A DNA stretch of 64,000 nt from Rhynchopus sp. YZ270_cl-10. Lineage: Eukaryota > Euglenozoa > Diplonemea > Diplonemida > Diplonemidae. Below, piece after piece: positions 44,442-55,052 of this stretch. Below the pieces are notes generated by a model. The model had not been told where the DNA came from, did no database searches, and was given only the letters and a program-made list of their open reading frames with translations. The stretch is taken from positions 496,001 through 560,000 of the forward strand of contig OZ037906.1 in assembly GCA_964035575.1 (NCBI GenBank). The letters run 5' to 3'. The first letter of the stretch is position 1, and each line of letters begins with the position of its first letter. The translations under genes were made by a program, and so were the position numbers.

Positions 44442-46127
44442 TCATTTATCAAGCAAACTTGATAAAAAATCGCCGACTGGTTTTGCTTCGTCTACATCAA
44501 TCGAGGTTTTGATGCTGATACGTCGTTCGGGTTCATCATCGAGAAGACTTGCACGCGGTTCGAGAAGGCTTTTCTTTCCGTTAGAAGGAGTCCCATTGGT
44601 TGCATTGCTTTGTCTGTTATAGCTACTGCCGCCACTGCCTCCAAAACCCCCACCCCCAAACCCACCACCATAACCACTTCTTCCATTCTGGAATGCTCCT
44701 GGCGGGGTGGAGTTGACGCCTCGAGGTGATGCCACCTTCCGTTCCGTCTCCTTCCGGAGGGTGTGCACCGGGGCACCTTTCTCCCCTCCTCCTTCTCCAA
44801 AACGTTGCCGAAGCTCTTCAATAGAGTCTCCAATCAGCCTCATCCCATCCCCATCCCCTCCACCCTCATTCCCCCCCATACTCGAGATAATCCCCACAGC
44901 TGCTTGGAAGGTGGTTAAGGCATAGCCCATTTCTGAATGAAGCATCGGCTCTGCAGTGAGGTTCATGACATAGGACAGCGTTGCTTCAAGGTGGGGGACC
45001 TCTGCACGCACTATGGTGTACGCCAAGGCAGGGAGGAGATCGTCTGCGCAGATCTCCTTTTGGTCTTTCTTTGGTAAAATCCCTTTAATTCGTTCCAATG
45101 TAGTGTGCATTAGGGTCATAAATCCAAGAGGGGTGACCCTCTCTGGTACGTTGTAGATGTCAGCAAGGGTACGTGAAATTGGCTCGAGGTCGCGGGGGTC
45201 GACTAAATGGAATGGGTTTGCTTCAGATTCGCTGAGGTTTTTCACAAAGGCTTTGTACGTCCAGGAAGAGCGGAGGGCGGTGGTCGCATTGGTAAGGGTG
45301 ATATCATATTCTTTGTGATCGGTCAGCCAATAAGGAAAGAATTTTGGTAGAAGAACTACTGCAACGGAATGAGAGGCGGCAATCAGACAGACCTCTCTGT
45401 TGCGCTGCCCGGTTGCGGAGGAAGGGGAGAAGTCGACCAGTTTCGTTTCGTCTCCTGCAATTTTTTCGACAACACGCTCTGTACATTCAGTGTAAAGCTG
45501 TTGTATCCGTTCAGCCGCCTCCGCAGTACACCCAGGCAGCAATACATAGGACTTCAAAAACGCAGTAGCGACCCCTTTCGTTAAGGCAGAAATATCAAAC
45601 CCGAGCACCTCCTGAAGCCGTCCTACATCTTGGATATGCTTGATAGGGTTGAGCGTGATGTTTTGACGGCTAGCATTTGGGCCGGATTTGTTTGCCATCA
45701 TCGCGTTTAGTTGGTTTTCTAGGGCAAAAAAGTGTTCGTTTACAAAGAAGACCCTCAGATCGCCGCCAGAAGTGCTGTAGAGGCGCTCCTGTTTGATGAT
45801 ACGCACCTTGCAGGCGCAGCGCCAGCCACGTCCTATCGTGATGAGGTAGATGCCGTCGCGGTTCTCAACTCCGCAGTCCTTCGCTTTGCCCCAGGAGAGA
45901 AATTGCTCTTTAAAGTATGGCGACGGTCTTAGAATATGCGACTCAAGAAAGGCGCGGGTAAGGGATGCCGGAAGTGTCTCGTTCCGCGGTAAAACCAAAA
46001 CCCCTCGTGCCTCGGTCACCTCCTTGAGAAGCCGAGGAAACCGCTTCTTCAACTCGCAGTACACAGTGTTCTCGTTTGCATCGCATTCTGCTACCCATTC
46101 CTCACGGAACTCATCTGAGGCACTCAT
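44442..46127 (-). CDS. VPS9-domain protein, putative Rab5 guanine nucleotide exchange factor
   Basis: 561 residues from Met at 46127. An in-frame ATG at 46169 lies within the pyrimidine tract of a strong acceptor (CACCTCCCCCTCCC...TATCAG), so it should be removed on splicing, and I take the second Met (MSASDEFREEW). The VPS9 domain is at about residues 316-418, with the helix-signature ADDLLPALAYTIVRAEVPHL and the closing GYALTTFQAAVGI. The first half has no recognised domain and contains a possible helical bundle; the tail (about 420-561) is Gly/Ser-rich and ends GDFLSSLLDK. VPS9 proteins load GTP on Rab5/Rab21-type GTPases on early endosomes. No ubiquitin-binding, SH2 or RasGEF module is visible, so it does not match Rabex-5 or RIN architecture. 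Confidence 0.88.
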   Translation of the reverse strand: MSASDEFREEWVAECDANENTVYCELKKRFPRLLKEVTEARGVLVLPRNETLPASLTRAFLESHILRPSPYFKEQFLSWGKAKDCGVENRDGIYLITIGRGWRCACKVRIIKQERLYSTSGGDLRVFFVNEHFFALENQLNAMMANKSGPNASRQNITLNPIKHIQDVGRLQEVLGFDISALTKGVATAFLKSYVLLPGCTAEAAERIQQLYTECTERVVEKIAGDETKLVDFSPSSATGQRNREVCLIAASHSVAVVLLPKFFPYWLTDHKEYDITLTNATTALRSSWTYKAFVKNLSESEANPFHLVDPRDLEPISRTLADIYNVPERVTPLGFMTLMHTTLERIKGILPKKDQKEICADDLLPALAYTIVRAEVPHLEATLSYVMNLTAEPMLHSEMGYALTTFQAAVGIISSMGGNEGGGDGDGMRLIGDSIEELRQRFGEGGGEKGAPVHTLRKETERKVASPRGVNSTPPGAFQNGRSGYGGGFGGGGFGGSGGSSYNRQSNATNGTPSNGKKSLLEPRASLLDDEPERRISIKTSIDVDEAKPVGDFLSSLLDK

Positions 46128-46938
46128 TTTTTTGTGTCTTTCTGTGTGATTTTTTCTGATAGGAAACATGGTGGGAGGGGGAGGTGATAAATATGCTAAG
46201 GTAGAGATGCGTGACGGTGTTGAAACCTTGGTATGACCGGTGCACCTTTTGGTGTGGACCCCCCCAATCCATTTCGAGGTTTAGATCTAAAAAATAGTTC
46301 CTTTTTTGTTTTCGATTCGAATTTTAAAGAAACAAATAACAAAAGAAAAAATGCCTGATATATGTAAAGGTGAGGGTGAACCCCCTTCCTTCAAAACATA
46401 CAGTTCTAAATGAGCATTTTCTTTCCATCATATGATCAGGGAAGAAGGGGTAACTCTTCTTTTGTTTTAGCAGCTGAAAAAGAAAATGAGATGGGTGGAG
46501 ATGGATGTGCCCATTCGAAAATGGACAACACACACACGCACACCTCATTTTTCTTCTCTGTGTTTAGGTGTTTTTAAAATAGCTGTGTCAACCATCGCCT
46601 AAGTACCTGCTTTAGTGGACCAGGGATTGCACTCAACATCACCCAAAGTCTTTGATACTTGTACAGTGCAGTGACTTAGGCATTTGGTGTGTTCAACACT
46701 GCCTCCTCTTGTACTGTTATTTGGTTAAAACAGTGACCAAAAGGAGAGGGAAAAAAAAAACAAAAGTACACAGATCGTGGTTGTCTCTCATACCCCAATA
46801 TTCCCCTTCCCAATTTCAACCCAAAAACCCCCCCACACCAACACAGAAACAGAACCTTAACTGAACGAAGTAAAACATTTTTTTTTTTTTTACGGAAACA
46901 CGTAAACACCAACCGATTTTCTAGGCGAGGGCTGCCAT
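46128..46938. other. Intergenic
   Basis: A family A copy at 46211-46290; otherwise A/T-rich with no gene seen. Confidence 0.55.
46211..46290 (+). repeat. Dispersed repeat family A copy, 5' truncated
   Basis: GTTGAAACCTTGGTATGACC, GGTGCACC, GTGTGGACCC and AATCCATTTCGAGG; the CTCTCGTGACAG part is missing. Confidence 0.65.
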
Positions 46939-49176
46939 TCAGTGGTGGCCGTGATCGTCACCGCTCGGGCGCTTGTGTCCGTGACGGGTGTCGTCAAAGA
47001 ACGGCGAGAACAGCTTAGGGTCGTTCGTACCAATCGCATAAGCCTCTCCACGGGAGAAGTTACCTAACCCAGGGGCGTTACAACCTGTTGTAGTGTGTCA
47101 AATGGCAGTTTCTTTCTTTTTCTTTGAAAACTTGGCTGTATTAGTGTAGACACCCGAGGATGAACTCCACTATACTTTCTTTTTTTGGATAATTGAACCA
47201 TTGATAACGTATAGACACCTCCCTTTTTCCTCGTGTGAACTCCACGCATTTTTAGGCAATCCCTACGGATGGAATATAACCAATATGTGTTTAAATCAGT
47301 GTGTAACTTCTTAAGCATTGCCCAACGGAGGGTTGACGAAATAGGCAAAAGAGAAAGGGGGAACCCCAAACAAAAGGGGGGGCTAGATAGACAGATACTC
47401 ACCGATAGATGCTCCTGAGCCTCTCTGTACATAGCAGACACGGCATAATACAGGATGGCCTACTTCCCCTTTTGGGTGATAAGCACCTTTTAGCGCAGGA
47501 TCATCTGCACCGCGTTTGGGCCGCATGGGTAAGCATAGGAATAAGGAAACTTTTGAAAAAAGGACACATGCCTCATCCGCTAAGAGACGCAGGGGATGAG
47601 ACAGTGAAGCAAGTTGTTTGTAATACATTTTTTTTTTCGATCTTGCTAAGATTGCGTGATATGCAGTGAACACAAGTGACATACTGAAAGAGACTGCCTT
47701 TCCCGGATGGTACGCCACCTTACCGAACTGCCCGTACTCAAACCTGTGTTGTGATGTATTTTTTTTGTTTTCGTACACCATGGACTCGTAATGACATTAC
47801 GCGCGTCATGACGAGGTAATTACGAGTGCCTTGACGAGGGCACCCCCTCGTAATTACGAGGGGGTGCCCTCGTCATGACGAGGTAATTACGAGGGCACCC
47901 CCTCGTAATTACCACGTCACGACGTCGTCATGACGTGGGCACCCACGACAAGGCGATTTTTGACCAATACAAAAAAAAATTTTTTTTTCAAAAATCGGGC
48001 GTGGTAGGTCATAAAGTGGCCCAAAAAATCCAAAGAAAACCTCAGATTGACCAAATGGTGAAAAAAATTGTCAAGTCAAATTTCAGCCAAAATACGGCCA
48101 TTAGACCCCCACAGATGCTTAAAAGTGCCAAATTTTGCTTTTAATGGCCTCAAATCGTCGAAATTAGCCCTATATAGGGGCCAAAAAAAAAAATTCGAGA
48201 GTCCCTTTCCCTGGGAGGCAATAGCCAGACAATGACCACGGGAGCACCCCTCGTAATTACGAGGGGTGCCCTCGTAATTACGAGGGCACCCCCTCGTCAT
48301 GACGTCGTAATGCCGTCGTCGTGACGAGGGAAACCCCACGTCATGACGTCGTCATTACGAGGGGGTGCCCGCGTCGTGACGACGTCATTGCGCGCGTAAT
48401 TTCCCACGTAATTTCCCTCGTCCCTCGTCACGTAATGTCATTACGAGTCCATGGTGTAACGCCAAACTCTTTACCCTCTGTTTGAGCTTTACCGAATCGC
48501 TCAACTGCGATGGGGAAAAAATCGTGGGTGCTTTTGATATCGTCTCTGAAATTAGTTTAGTTGAAATTCAAGATCTGAACCGCTACGATAATTTGAGAAA
48601 TCCAGAAAGCAGTGCCAACTCCCTTGTAGTTTTCGCGCCCCACCCTAGGAATTTCTTCCAACGTTCTGCCTTTTTCAGAGTGGTTGACCCCCATTTTATT
48701 TTTTCCCCATGTGCGCCCTTTATGTTAGGCTAATGAATTGCAAAAAGGTATGAGTCAGATCTTGTATTTCGTGAAAAAAAAATAAAATATAGTTTTTGGG
48801 TCATTCCAACTTTTAAAAAAGAGTGGAGGAGAGTTGGGTCCGGTTATATTGATGTGTAGAAAAAACGTGCAAAGATGATTGGAAAAAAAATTCTGATATT
48901 TTTTTACCGAATCGCCGTGAAAGAAACATACACATTGTGAAGATGGTTTCTGGTGGACAGCCCTCCGAGGGTCTTTTCGTACATGATCAGCACGAAGGCG
49001 AAGCAGCAACCGATCCAGAACCCGTTTGACAGAAATGGGGGGATACCGATCCAGGTGGTGCCGTGGTGCATTCCCGAGGACCGCAGGTAGGGGTGATCCT
49101 TGTAGCGGAAGAGGTTCTCAGTGAAGAAGGCGGGTCTGGTTGCGGACAACATCCGCGGCGCGGTGCGGCGCAACAT
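46939..49176 (-). CDS. Small probable mitochondrial membrane protein, four exons, 176 residues
   Basis: Exons 49176-48932, 47743-47685, 47504-47403 and 47063-46939; phases 2, 1, 1 agree; donors GTATGT, GTATGT and GTGAGT. The exon 3 acceptor is the least certain choice. The protein opens with an Arg/Ser/Thr presequence (MLRRTAPRMLSATRPAFF). It has one hydrophobic segment at about 47-66 (FLSNGFWIGCCFAFVLIMYE), continues FEYGQFGKVAYHPGKAV and NDPALKGAYHPKGEVGHP, and ends in a His-rich tail (KRPSGDDHGHH). A single-span inner-membrane subunit of a respiratory complex or ATP synthase fits this form, but I cannot assign which. CCTTCCACAG, 23 nt before the ATG, is a candidate acceptor. Intron 1 (1188 nt) contains the transposon at 47776-48456. 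Confidence 0.65.
47123..47253 (+). repeat. Two dispersed family F units in tandem, inside an intron
   Basis: 47123-47173 (GAAAACTTGGCTGTATTAGTG, GACACCCGAGGATGAACTCC) and 47190-47253 (GATAATTGAACCATTGATAAC, TCGTGTGAACTCCACGC). Both lie in intron 3 of the four-exon gene. Confidence 0.65.
47776..48456. mobile_element. 681-bp TA-flanked element of CTCGTAATTACGAG palindromes
   Basis: The inverted termini start CACCATGGACTCGTAATGAC and match for 26 bp (47776-47801 and 48431-48456). The flanks are TA on both sides (47774-47775 and 48457-48458), as in Tc1/mariner-type insertions. About 170-220 bp at each side is a tangle of short palindromes (GTAATTAC, GTCATGAC, CTCGTAATTACGAG); the centre (about 47950-48230) is unique A/T-rich DNA with no frame. 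It sits in intron 1 of a probable mitochondrial gene. Confidence 0.85.
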
Positions 49177-49793
49177 GGTGTCTGTGTGCTGTGTGTCTTC
49201 TGTGGAAGGTGGTGCTGTCGTGCGGAGGGGGGAAGGGGGGAGAGGGCAACGCGAGGTGCGTTGTGAACAGCCTGTTTAATTTGTGGGTTTTTTTTCTGAT
49301 CAGGGAAAATGGAGGACCCTCCAGATGTTTTGGTGGATGAGGAGGAGGAGGGTTCAAGAGGAGATTTGAGTAAACTGAAATACGACGATATCAAGATAGG
49401 AAGGGGGAAAGGGTATTTTCATCATATGCAGGGGAAAGGGGGAAAAACTGAGAAATCTCAGTATATTTTTCTTTTTTTTCTTCTCACAATCTCTTTCGAA
49501 GAGGATGCGACATACTGGGGAAGAAGAGGAAGAGAGGCTATGAAAAGACTGTCGCAAAAATAGAGTTTTTTTTCTCTTTTTTGCGCAGCAGCAATGTTTG
49601 CAATGACGAGCATTAGCCCGGAGCGTTTTGCCGTATTTTTGTTTTGTTTTGATAATCTGAAAACCGGCAGACACCACGCAAGCGGTCTACACGCATTATT
49701 CTTATTTGAGACTATCCACTAGGCTCAAAGCAGGACCTTCTGCCCATCGGAGGCTATGTCAGTATAAACAACAAATTCCGGTCTTTACACTGG
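49177..49793. other. Intergenic
   Basis: No gene or recognised repeat; pyrimidine-rich just before the gene on its left (in sense), A/T-rich elsewhere. Confidence 0.5.
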
Positions 49794-51014
49794 TCATGCT
49801 GGTGATGATGCTGGTGCTGGTGCTTCTGAGGCCTTCTCCGCAGGAATAAGAGGAATTTGCTGTAAAAGATGTGTTGGAATTGAAAAATATGTGTGGTGTG
49901 GCCGACGACCCCAAAATAGCACAAAATAGCAACCCCCCTTCAGCCACACCAATATAACTAATACAAAAGCCCTCTCATGACAGTGTATCGGATGCATGAT
50001 CGGTGCACGGGGTGGACCCCCCCCAAGACCCATTTTTTTCACTAATACGTACCCCATTTCCGGCCAAAAAATTTTCCTCAAAATCTTTGCAATATTGACC
50101 CCTCCCTACATTGATTTCAATAGTATACCTTCCTTCACCTTGGTTACCCTTACGGGGGTGAAGGAAGGTTGTGGGGCACATACATGTTCAGGTGACAGGA
50201 GTACGTGCAGAGTTTGCGCTCCGATCAACGCTCCTGCAAGCGCACTGCCCAGGAGACGCCAGTACAGCCCTTTTGCCATCTCTTTTTTCAGCCCGGATTC
50301 AGTTGCGATGTGGCTTGCGGTGTGGCTTTGCGACTTCCATGTCACTGCCTTAAGGGGCATAAACCTCTGTTTGAATTTTTGTGCAAGATCGAAGGAAGTG
50401 TCCTCGCTTGTATCCCGCGACGTCATCCTGAGGGTTTTTGAGATGTTCATTTTTTTTCAAAAAAAAAAAAACGAGAAAAAAAAGGGGGCTTGACTTCAAA
50501 TACAAAACCCTCTCGTGACAGTGCACTTTCGGTGAGTGACCAGAAGTGGGTGGACCCGAGAATGAGTATTAACGAGAATGGGTATTAGAGAAGGTTCACA
50601 TATAAACTCATTCTCTCTTTTTTCCTACTTCTTAGGTATCTATTTTTACAATAAAAAAAAAACTGTGGTTGTTGATGCAGGCACCTCCAACTGACCCACT
50701 GTACGATGCCAGCCATCCGGATGATAAAAAAATGGTTTAACCAAAAGCAAAAAAAAAAAGGGGGAAAGAAAGCAGACATACTTTGTGGGCATATTCAAAG
50801 TGGCCGCTGTCATTGCTTCGGGAAGAGGGTTGTGGTCCTTGACAATGTCATTAATCTTCGTGATCCCTGCCTTGCGCACCTCGCGCTGCAGCTGTGTGAA
50901 CTTCTCTGCCTCCTTATTCGGTGTCAGGTTTACACCGCGAGTCACCTTCTTCTGCTCGAAGGTGTCATACCCAGCGGCGCTCGATGATGCCAATCTCACT
51001 GCACTTCGCCGCAT
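49794..51014 (-). CDS. Small probable mitochondrial membrane protein, three exons, 180 residues
   Basis: Exons 51014-50782, 50427-50184 and 49859-49794; donors GTATGT both times; acceptors CCCTCAG and TTTTACAG; phases 2 and 0 agree. The N-terminus is presequence-like (MRRSAVRLASSSAAGYDTF). A charged helical region (about 37-60) precedes a hydrophobic helix at about 137-155 (LYWRLLGSALAGALIGAQTL). The last exon is short and Ala/Pro/Ser-rich (ending APAPASSPA). No family recognised; the form suits a single-span mitochondrial inner-membrane protein. Introns 1 and 2 contain family A copies, and intron 1 a family I copy. An alternative reading through the second donor would end in an unlikely tail, which favours splicing. 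Confidence 0.65.
49961..50035 (+). repeat. Dispersed repeat family A copy, inside an intron
   Basis: TACAAAAGCCCTCTCATGAC, GTGTATCGGATGCATGATCG, GGGGTGGACCC, AAGACCCATTT. Confidence 0.6.
50496..50560 (+). repeat. Dispersed repeat family A copy, 3' truncated, inside an intron
   Basis: CAAATACAAAACCCTCTCGTG, ACAGTGCACTTTCGGTGAGTG, ACCAGAAGTGGGTGGACCC. Confidence 0.65.
50660..50728 (+). repeat. Dispersed repeat family I copy, inside an intron
   Basis: GTGGTTGTTGATGCAGGCACC, TCCAACTGACCC, ACGATGCCAGCCATCCGGATG; compare 41318. Confidence 0.6.
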
Positions 51015-51533
51015 TGTTTGTGTATCCCCTCTGACTCTGATTGGTTTTCGTAAGATCTCAGGTAAGGGGGTAGGTAAACCACAAAATGATAGAATTTACA
51101 AGAAAGTGAAGTTGATAGTGCAAACGCCCTCGGGTACGCAGTCACTGACACTCCGTGGGTTATCGAACCCCTGAGGTGGTGCACTTGGGATACATTTACA
51201 GGGAAACTGTAAGCAGGTACACAGTCATTACCCCATCCTGATTGGGAAGGAGGGATAACATGATTTAAAGATTCAAGAAAATTAAAAGAAAGAGAAATCT
51301 ATACTTCACCTGAATATTTTGCCCTTATTGCAAAGGGGGTAAACATCTAGGTTTCTTTGAGTCAGGAGAGAGAGAGAGAGAGAGAGGAAAACTAAGGTGA
51401 GAAGCACAACAAAAGCAACAAAAAACCACGAGAGTGAGAAGGTCATTTTTAACAAAAATCCCAAAAAAATGGTCTAAATTCTCGACATCCACCAGGGGTA
51501 AAACCCGAGAACCTACATCAAATCTCAACAAAA
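51015..51533. other. Intergenic
   Basis: Long-form family D copy at 51103-51192, a GA repeat at 51367-51386. The minus-strand frame at 51325-51531 starts MLRFDVGSRVL, faintly like LRFEIGSRVE of the adjacent CobW protein, but the likeness stops at once. Confidence 0.5.
51103..51192 (+). repeat. Dispersed repeat family D copy, long form
   Basis: AAGTGAAGTTGATAGTGC, AAACGCCCTCGGGTACGCAG, TCACTGACACTCCG and GGGTTATCGAACCCC; compare 41693. Confidence 0.7.
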
Positions 51534-52724
51534 TTATGGTGAGGCGGTACGGTGTCGAATGAAGACATCGCTGTCAACTGGGGCGTAAACTTTGCGTCCG
51601 GGGACGTTGGGGATACGGGAGTCGATGACCACCAGATAGGGGCTGCCTTCTTTCCAGGTGTCGGTGACGGTTCCGTCCTGCCAGCCTGCGGGGGTGGAAC
51701 ATTCTACTCTAGAGCCGATCTCAAAGCGCAGTGCATCGGTAGCTAGGCACCCTTCGAGGCCAGCACGCAGCTCTGCCTCGTCTAGCTCAGTACCTATGAA
51801 CACCATGAGGCAGCCCTTCTCGGGGGGACCCCAACCGCTGCCACGCAGCAACTCCCCGCCAAAGATCTGGTGCACACCTTGAAACAGATACTGCATCTCC
51901 TCATGGCCGCGGATCGGCATAATGCCTTTGTACCGGAACATATTCTCGCCTTTGCGGTCAACGAGATCCGACAGCCATAACTCCACCGCAGAAAGGTTCA
52001 TGACAGCGTCCGGGAGGTTGATGGAAAGCGTTTTCACGGCGTTGAGTGCCTCCTGGTGTGCTTTGGTGTCGGTGTTGGAGGCATCAGGTTTGTCCGTTTC
52101 AAACCATTTTGCAGACACCACTTTTTCCAAAGGAACTTCACAAGAAACAGCTGGGATCACTTCTGCAGAAGGGTTCATCGTAGAAATTAGCTTTGTTGTG
52201 GTCACAACATCGCTTGGGTAAACCAAATCGATTTTGTTGAGAACGATTAAATCCGCGAAGGCAATTTGAGGTCTCACTTGCGGATGGTGTACGGAATCCA
52301 TCTGAAGAGGGAACTGCTTTGCGTCTACAACAGTCACAACACCGGCAAGGCTGCAACGTGATGCAACGTCGCTGTCGCCAATGAGGGTTTGAATAATAGG
52401 ACCAGGGTCTGCAACCCCGGAAGACTCAAGAAGAATACTGTCCACCGGAGGCACCTGGTCTGCCATCTGCAGCAGCGCCCGCTTCAGATCGCCTCGCACT
52501 GCACAGCAAAGACACCCATTGCTCACCTCAATGACGGGGTTCTCATCGGTCAGCTTCTTCGCCGCAACGACACGCCCATCGATGCTCACCTCCCCATATT
52601 CGTTCTCAATAACCCCCACCCTACCTAGTCCATGCTCCTTCGTCAATATAGCATTCAAAAGAGTCGTCTTCCCGCAACCAAGAAATCCAGTCAAAATCCG
52701 AACCGGGATTCGCTCCTTTTCCAT
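51534..52724 (-). CDS. CobW/COG0523-family GTPase (ZNG1/CBWD-like) with extra C-terminal domain
   Basis: 396 residues, single exon. G1 loop GFLGCGKTT at 13-21; the metal-binding GCLCC at 70-74 that defines the family; ESSGVADP at 100-107; NKID at 163-166. The CobW C-terminal domain lies at about 235-335. Residues about 336-396 (LRFEIGSRVECSTPAGWQDG ... GRKVYAPVDSDVFIR) form a small added domain, probably SH3-like, not part of the minimal COG0523 protein. ZNG1-type proteins hand zinc to methionine aminopeptidase in the cytosol; other COG0523 members serve cobalt or iron. The sequence shows metal binding but not which metal. CCACAATCAG lies about 18 nt before the ATG. Confidence 0.93.
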   Translation of the reverse strand: MEKERIPVRILTGFLGCGKTTLLNAILTKEHGLGRVGVIENEYGEVSIDGRVVAAKKLTDENPVIEVSNGCLCCAVRGDLKRALLQMADQVPPVDSILLESSGVADPGPIIQTLIGDSDVASRCSLAGVVTVVDAKQFPLQMDSVHHPQVRPQIAFADLIVLNKIDLVYPSDVVTTTKLISTMNPSAEVIPAVSCEVPLEKVVSAKWFETDKPDASNTDTKAHQEALNAVKTLSINLPDAVMNLSAVELWLSDLVDRKGENMFRYKGIMPIRGHEEMQYLFQGVHQIFGGELLRGSGWGPPEKGCLMVFIGTELDEAELRAGLEGCLATDALRFEIGSRVECSTPAGWQDGTVTDTWKEGSPYLVVIDSRIPNVPGRKVYAPVDSDVFIRHRTASP

Positions 52725-53716
52725 AGTTTTTTTTTCTCCTCTGATTGTGGAATTAGGGGTAGTTAAAGGTTGGTCTCACGAAGGGTTCCCATTTAGTACC
52801 CAAAACGTCTTGATGAATATTTTGAGCGAAAAAAAGGGGCAGTGGTCGCGCTAATTATGGGAAAAAATGGGGGAAAAATGGATTTCGGGTACGGAAAAAC
52901 GTTCCTTGAAAAGGTTAGCTGGGGAGGCCCGGAAACCCCGTTTTGTGGCATTTCCGGGCCAATCCCGGCTTGTGGTGGGGTATATACGGAAAAATGGACA
53001 AAATTTTAGTGACTTAAATTTTCGCAAAATATGAACCCATACTCGTAAACAAGGGTCATTTTCAGGAAAATTCGGAAAATTCCGAGATTTGGAAGCAATT
53101 TTTCTCCTGAAAATCAGTGGGTTTTCAGCCTCAAAACATACCGCGATTGGAATTTCCGGAATCCGTCCGCGCTGTGGTGGGGTCACTTTGCCGAAATGGC
53201 CAATTTTTTGGTTTTGGTCAAAATCCATGTAGGGTAAAGAGGGCCAATGTAAATCCCACAACCAGATTTTCTCTCCCTGATCCTGACGTCTTGCAACATG
53301 AAAATGCGCGAAAACACCGGCATTTGCATTTCCGGAATTCGTCCGTTCTGTGGTGGGGTCAATTTGCCGAAATGGACAAGTTCTTGGTTTTGGTCAAAAC
53401 CCGTAAGTGTAAGGTAAAGGGGGCAAGTGTTTGCCTGTAGAAACTGGAAGGGAACAGGCAGCGCCGCAGGCGCACGGTAACCAACTTTTTTTTTTTTCCT
53501 TTTCTTTTTTCTCCTCTTTCTTTTGACTTTCCGAGCCAATTGCGTTCCACGGCGGGGTCACATGTATATGCAAGTCCACTATGTGGTGGTCTTACTCAAC
53601 AATATTAGAACTTCTGGTTTCTTAATGAAATCCCCGTACTGCAAAAAAAAAACGTTCCTACCAAAACCCCCAAAAATCCCGGGATGAGGGATGGACTTTA
53701 GCGCGAGCTCTGAAAA
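52725..53716. other. Decayed repeat DNA with TGGTGGGGTCA units
   Basis: Two related units at about 53130-53240 and 53320-53430 share CTGTGGTGGGGTCA, TTGCCGAAATGG and TTGGTTTTGGTCAAAA. Similar units recur at about 55460 and 55650. No gene. Confidence 0.55.
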
Positions 53717-55052
53717 CATAGGGTGAAAACGATCGTTTTTTTTTTATTTTTTTTTTTACGAATCTGGGAAAAAGTGATCGGTCTTTTTTTTTTTTTTTTT
53801 TTTTCACGATCGTGAAGAAAAAAAAAACGATCGTTTTTTTTTTTTTTTTTTCTTCACGATCGTGAAAAAAAAGCACCTTTTTCTTCACGATCGTGAAGGA
53901 AAAAAAAAACGATCGTTTTTTTTTTCCCATATTATGTCGTTGATCGCTGGCCCACACCAGGGAGGGAGCCCCCACAGGTGCCCACAACCCCCCTGAAATC
54001 GGCCGAGAGTAACTTTTAGCGGTGTTTTGACGTAAAATGTCACCTTTTTTGCCATTTTTGGGGTGTACTTTTCTGGAACAAAATTCGCAAAACCCGAAAT
54101 ACGAATCGTAAAAAATCGCGACATTCTATGACATACGTATACCATGAAGCAGCACGTCACGGCATGGCATGTAACATGCACATGTAATATCGCCAAAAAC
54201 CTAGTCGTAGTAACATCATCACTGTGCAAACCCCTGTCCATCCAATACAATTCACACTCTTTGTGGGTGGTCTTGCTGCCTTTTTGCCACAGTAATTTTT
54301 GGCCCGGCAGGCATGCTCTTGAAGCATGGCAATTTAGTGTGTATGGGGCAGGGTGTTGTTTTGTTCTGAATTCCCTTTGTTACAATATCTATCCAATCGC
54401 GAGTGGCTGTATGTGTATCGTGAGACACTCTTTTTAACCCTTTACGGACCAAGAGGACATTTATGCCCATTGTGGCGGGGGATGCGGCGTTCAACACCAG
54501 GCCAAGTTGGCCAAAAGCCCAACTTTTGTACTGTCCAACCTCTGTACAATTACGGTATATTTCGTTGGCTGGTGGTCTGAAGAGTGATCTGACCATATTC
54601 TCCAGGTATAACAAATGCCCAAATAATGCATTGGCGAAGGAATTTTGCACTTTTGACCATCACACATTACTTGTATTTTTACCGGTTTTTTAATGAGTAC
54701 AACCTATGTCAGAGCACGCTGTCCCACAGATTTTAGAATTTGGGGGGGTCACGCAACAGGGATTACGCAGCTCCCCATACTTATCGCTAAATATGCCGTT
54801 TTCCCCGAAAAATTTTAGAATTCCACGCCCAATTTCTTTCTTTTTGGCAAAAAAAAAAATTTTCGCGCTTCGCGCGAAAAAGGTCCTCAGAAGCTCAATT
54901 CCGGAAACAAATACGGGGGGAGCGACGTTTTCCAACTCCTCCGCCATCAGCAGGAACACCTCCGTTTTCTCTTGAATCTGGGACGCTTGTTGCTGAGAAA
55001 CAGGGCAACAGCGCGTTCAAGCATATTCCCCATCTTTTCAGTGTTAAACTCG

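Noticed and set aside
51325-51531. Duplicate fragment of the CobW C-terminal domain
   Set aside because: Only about 11 residues resemble it; not enough to call a duplication.
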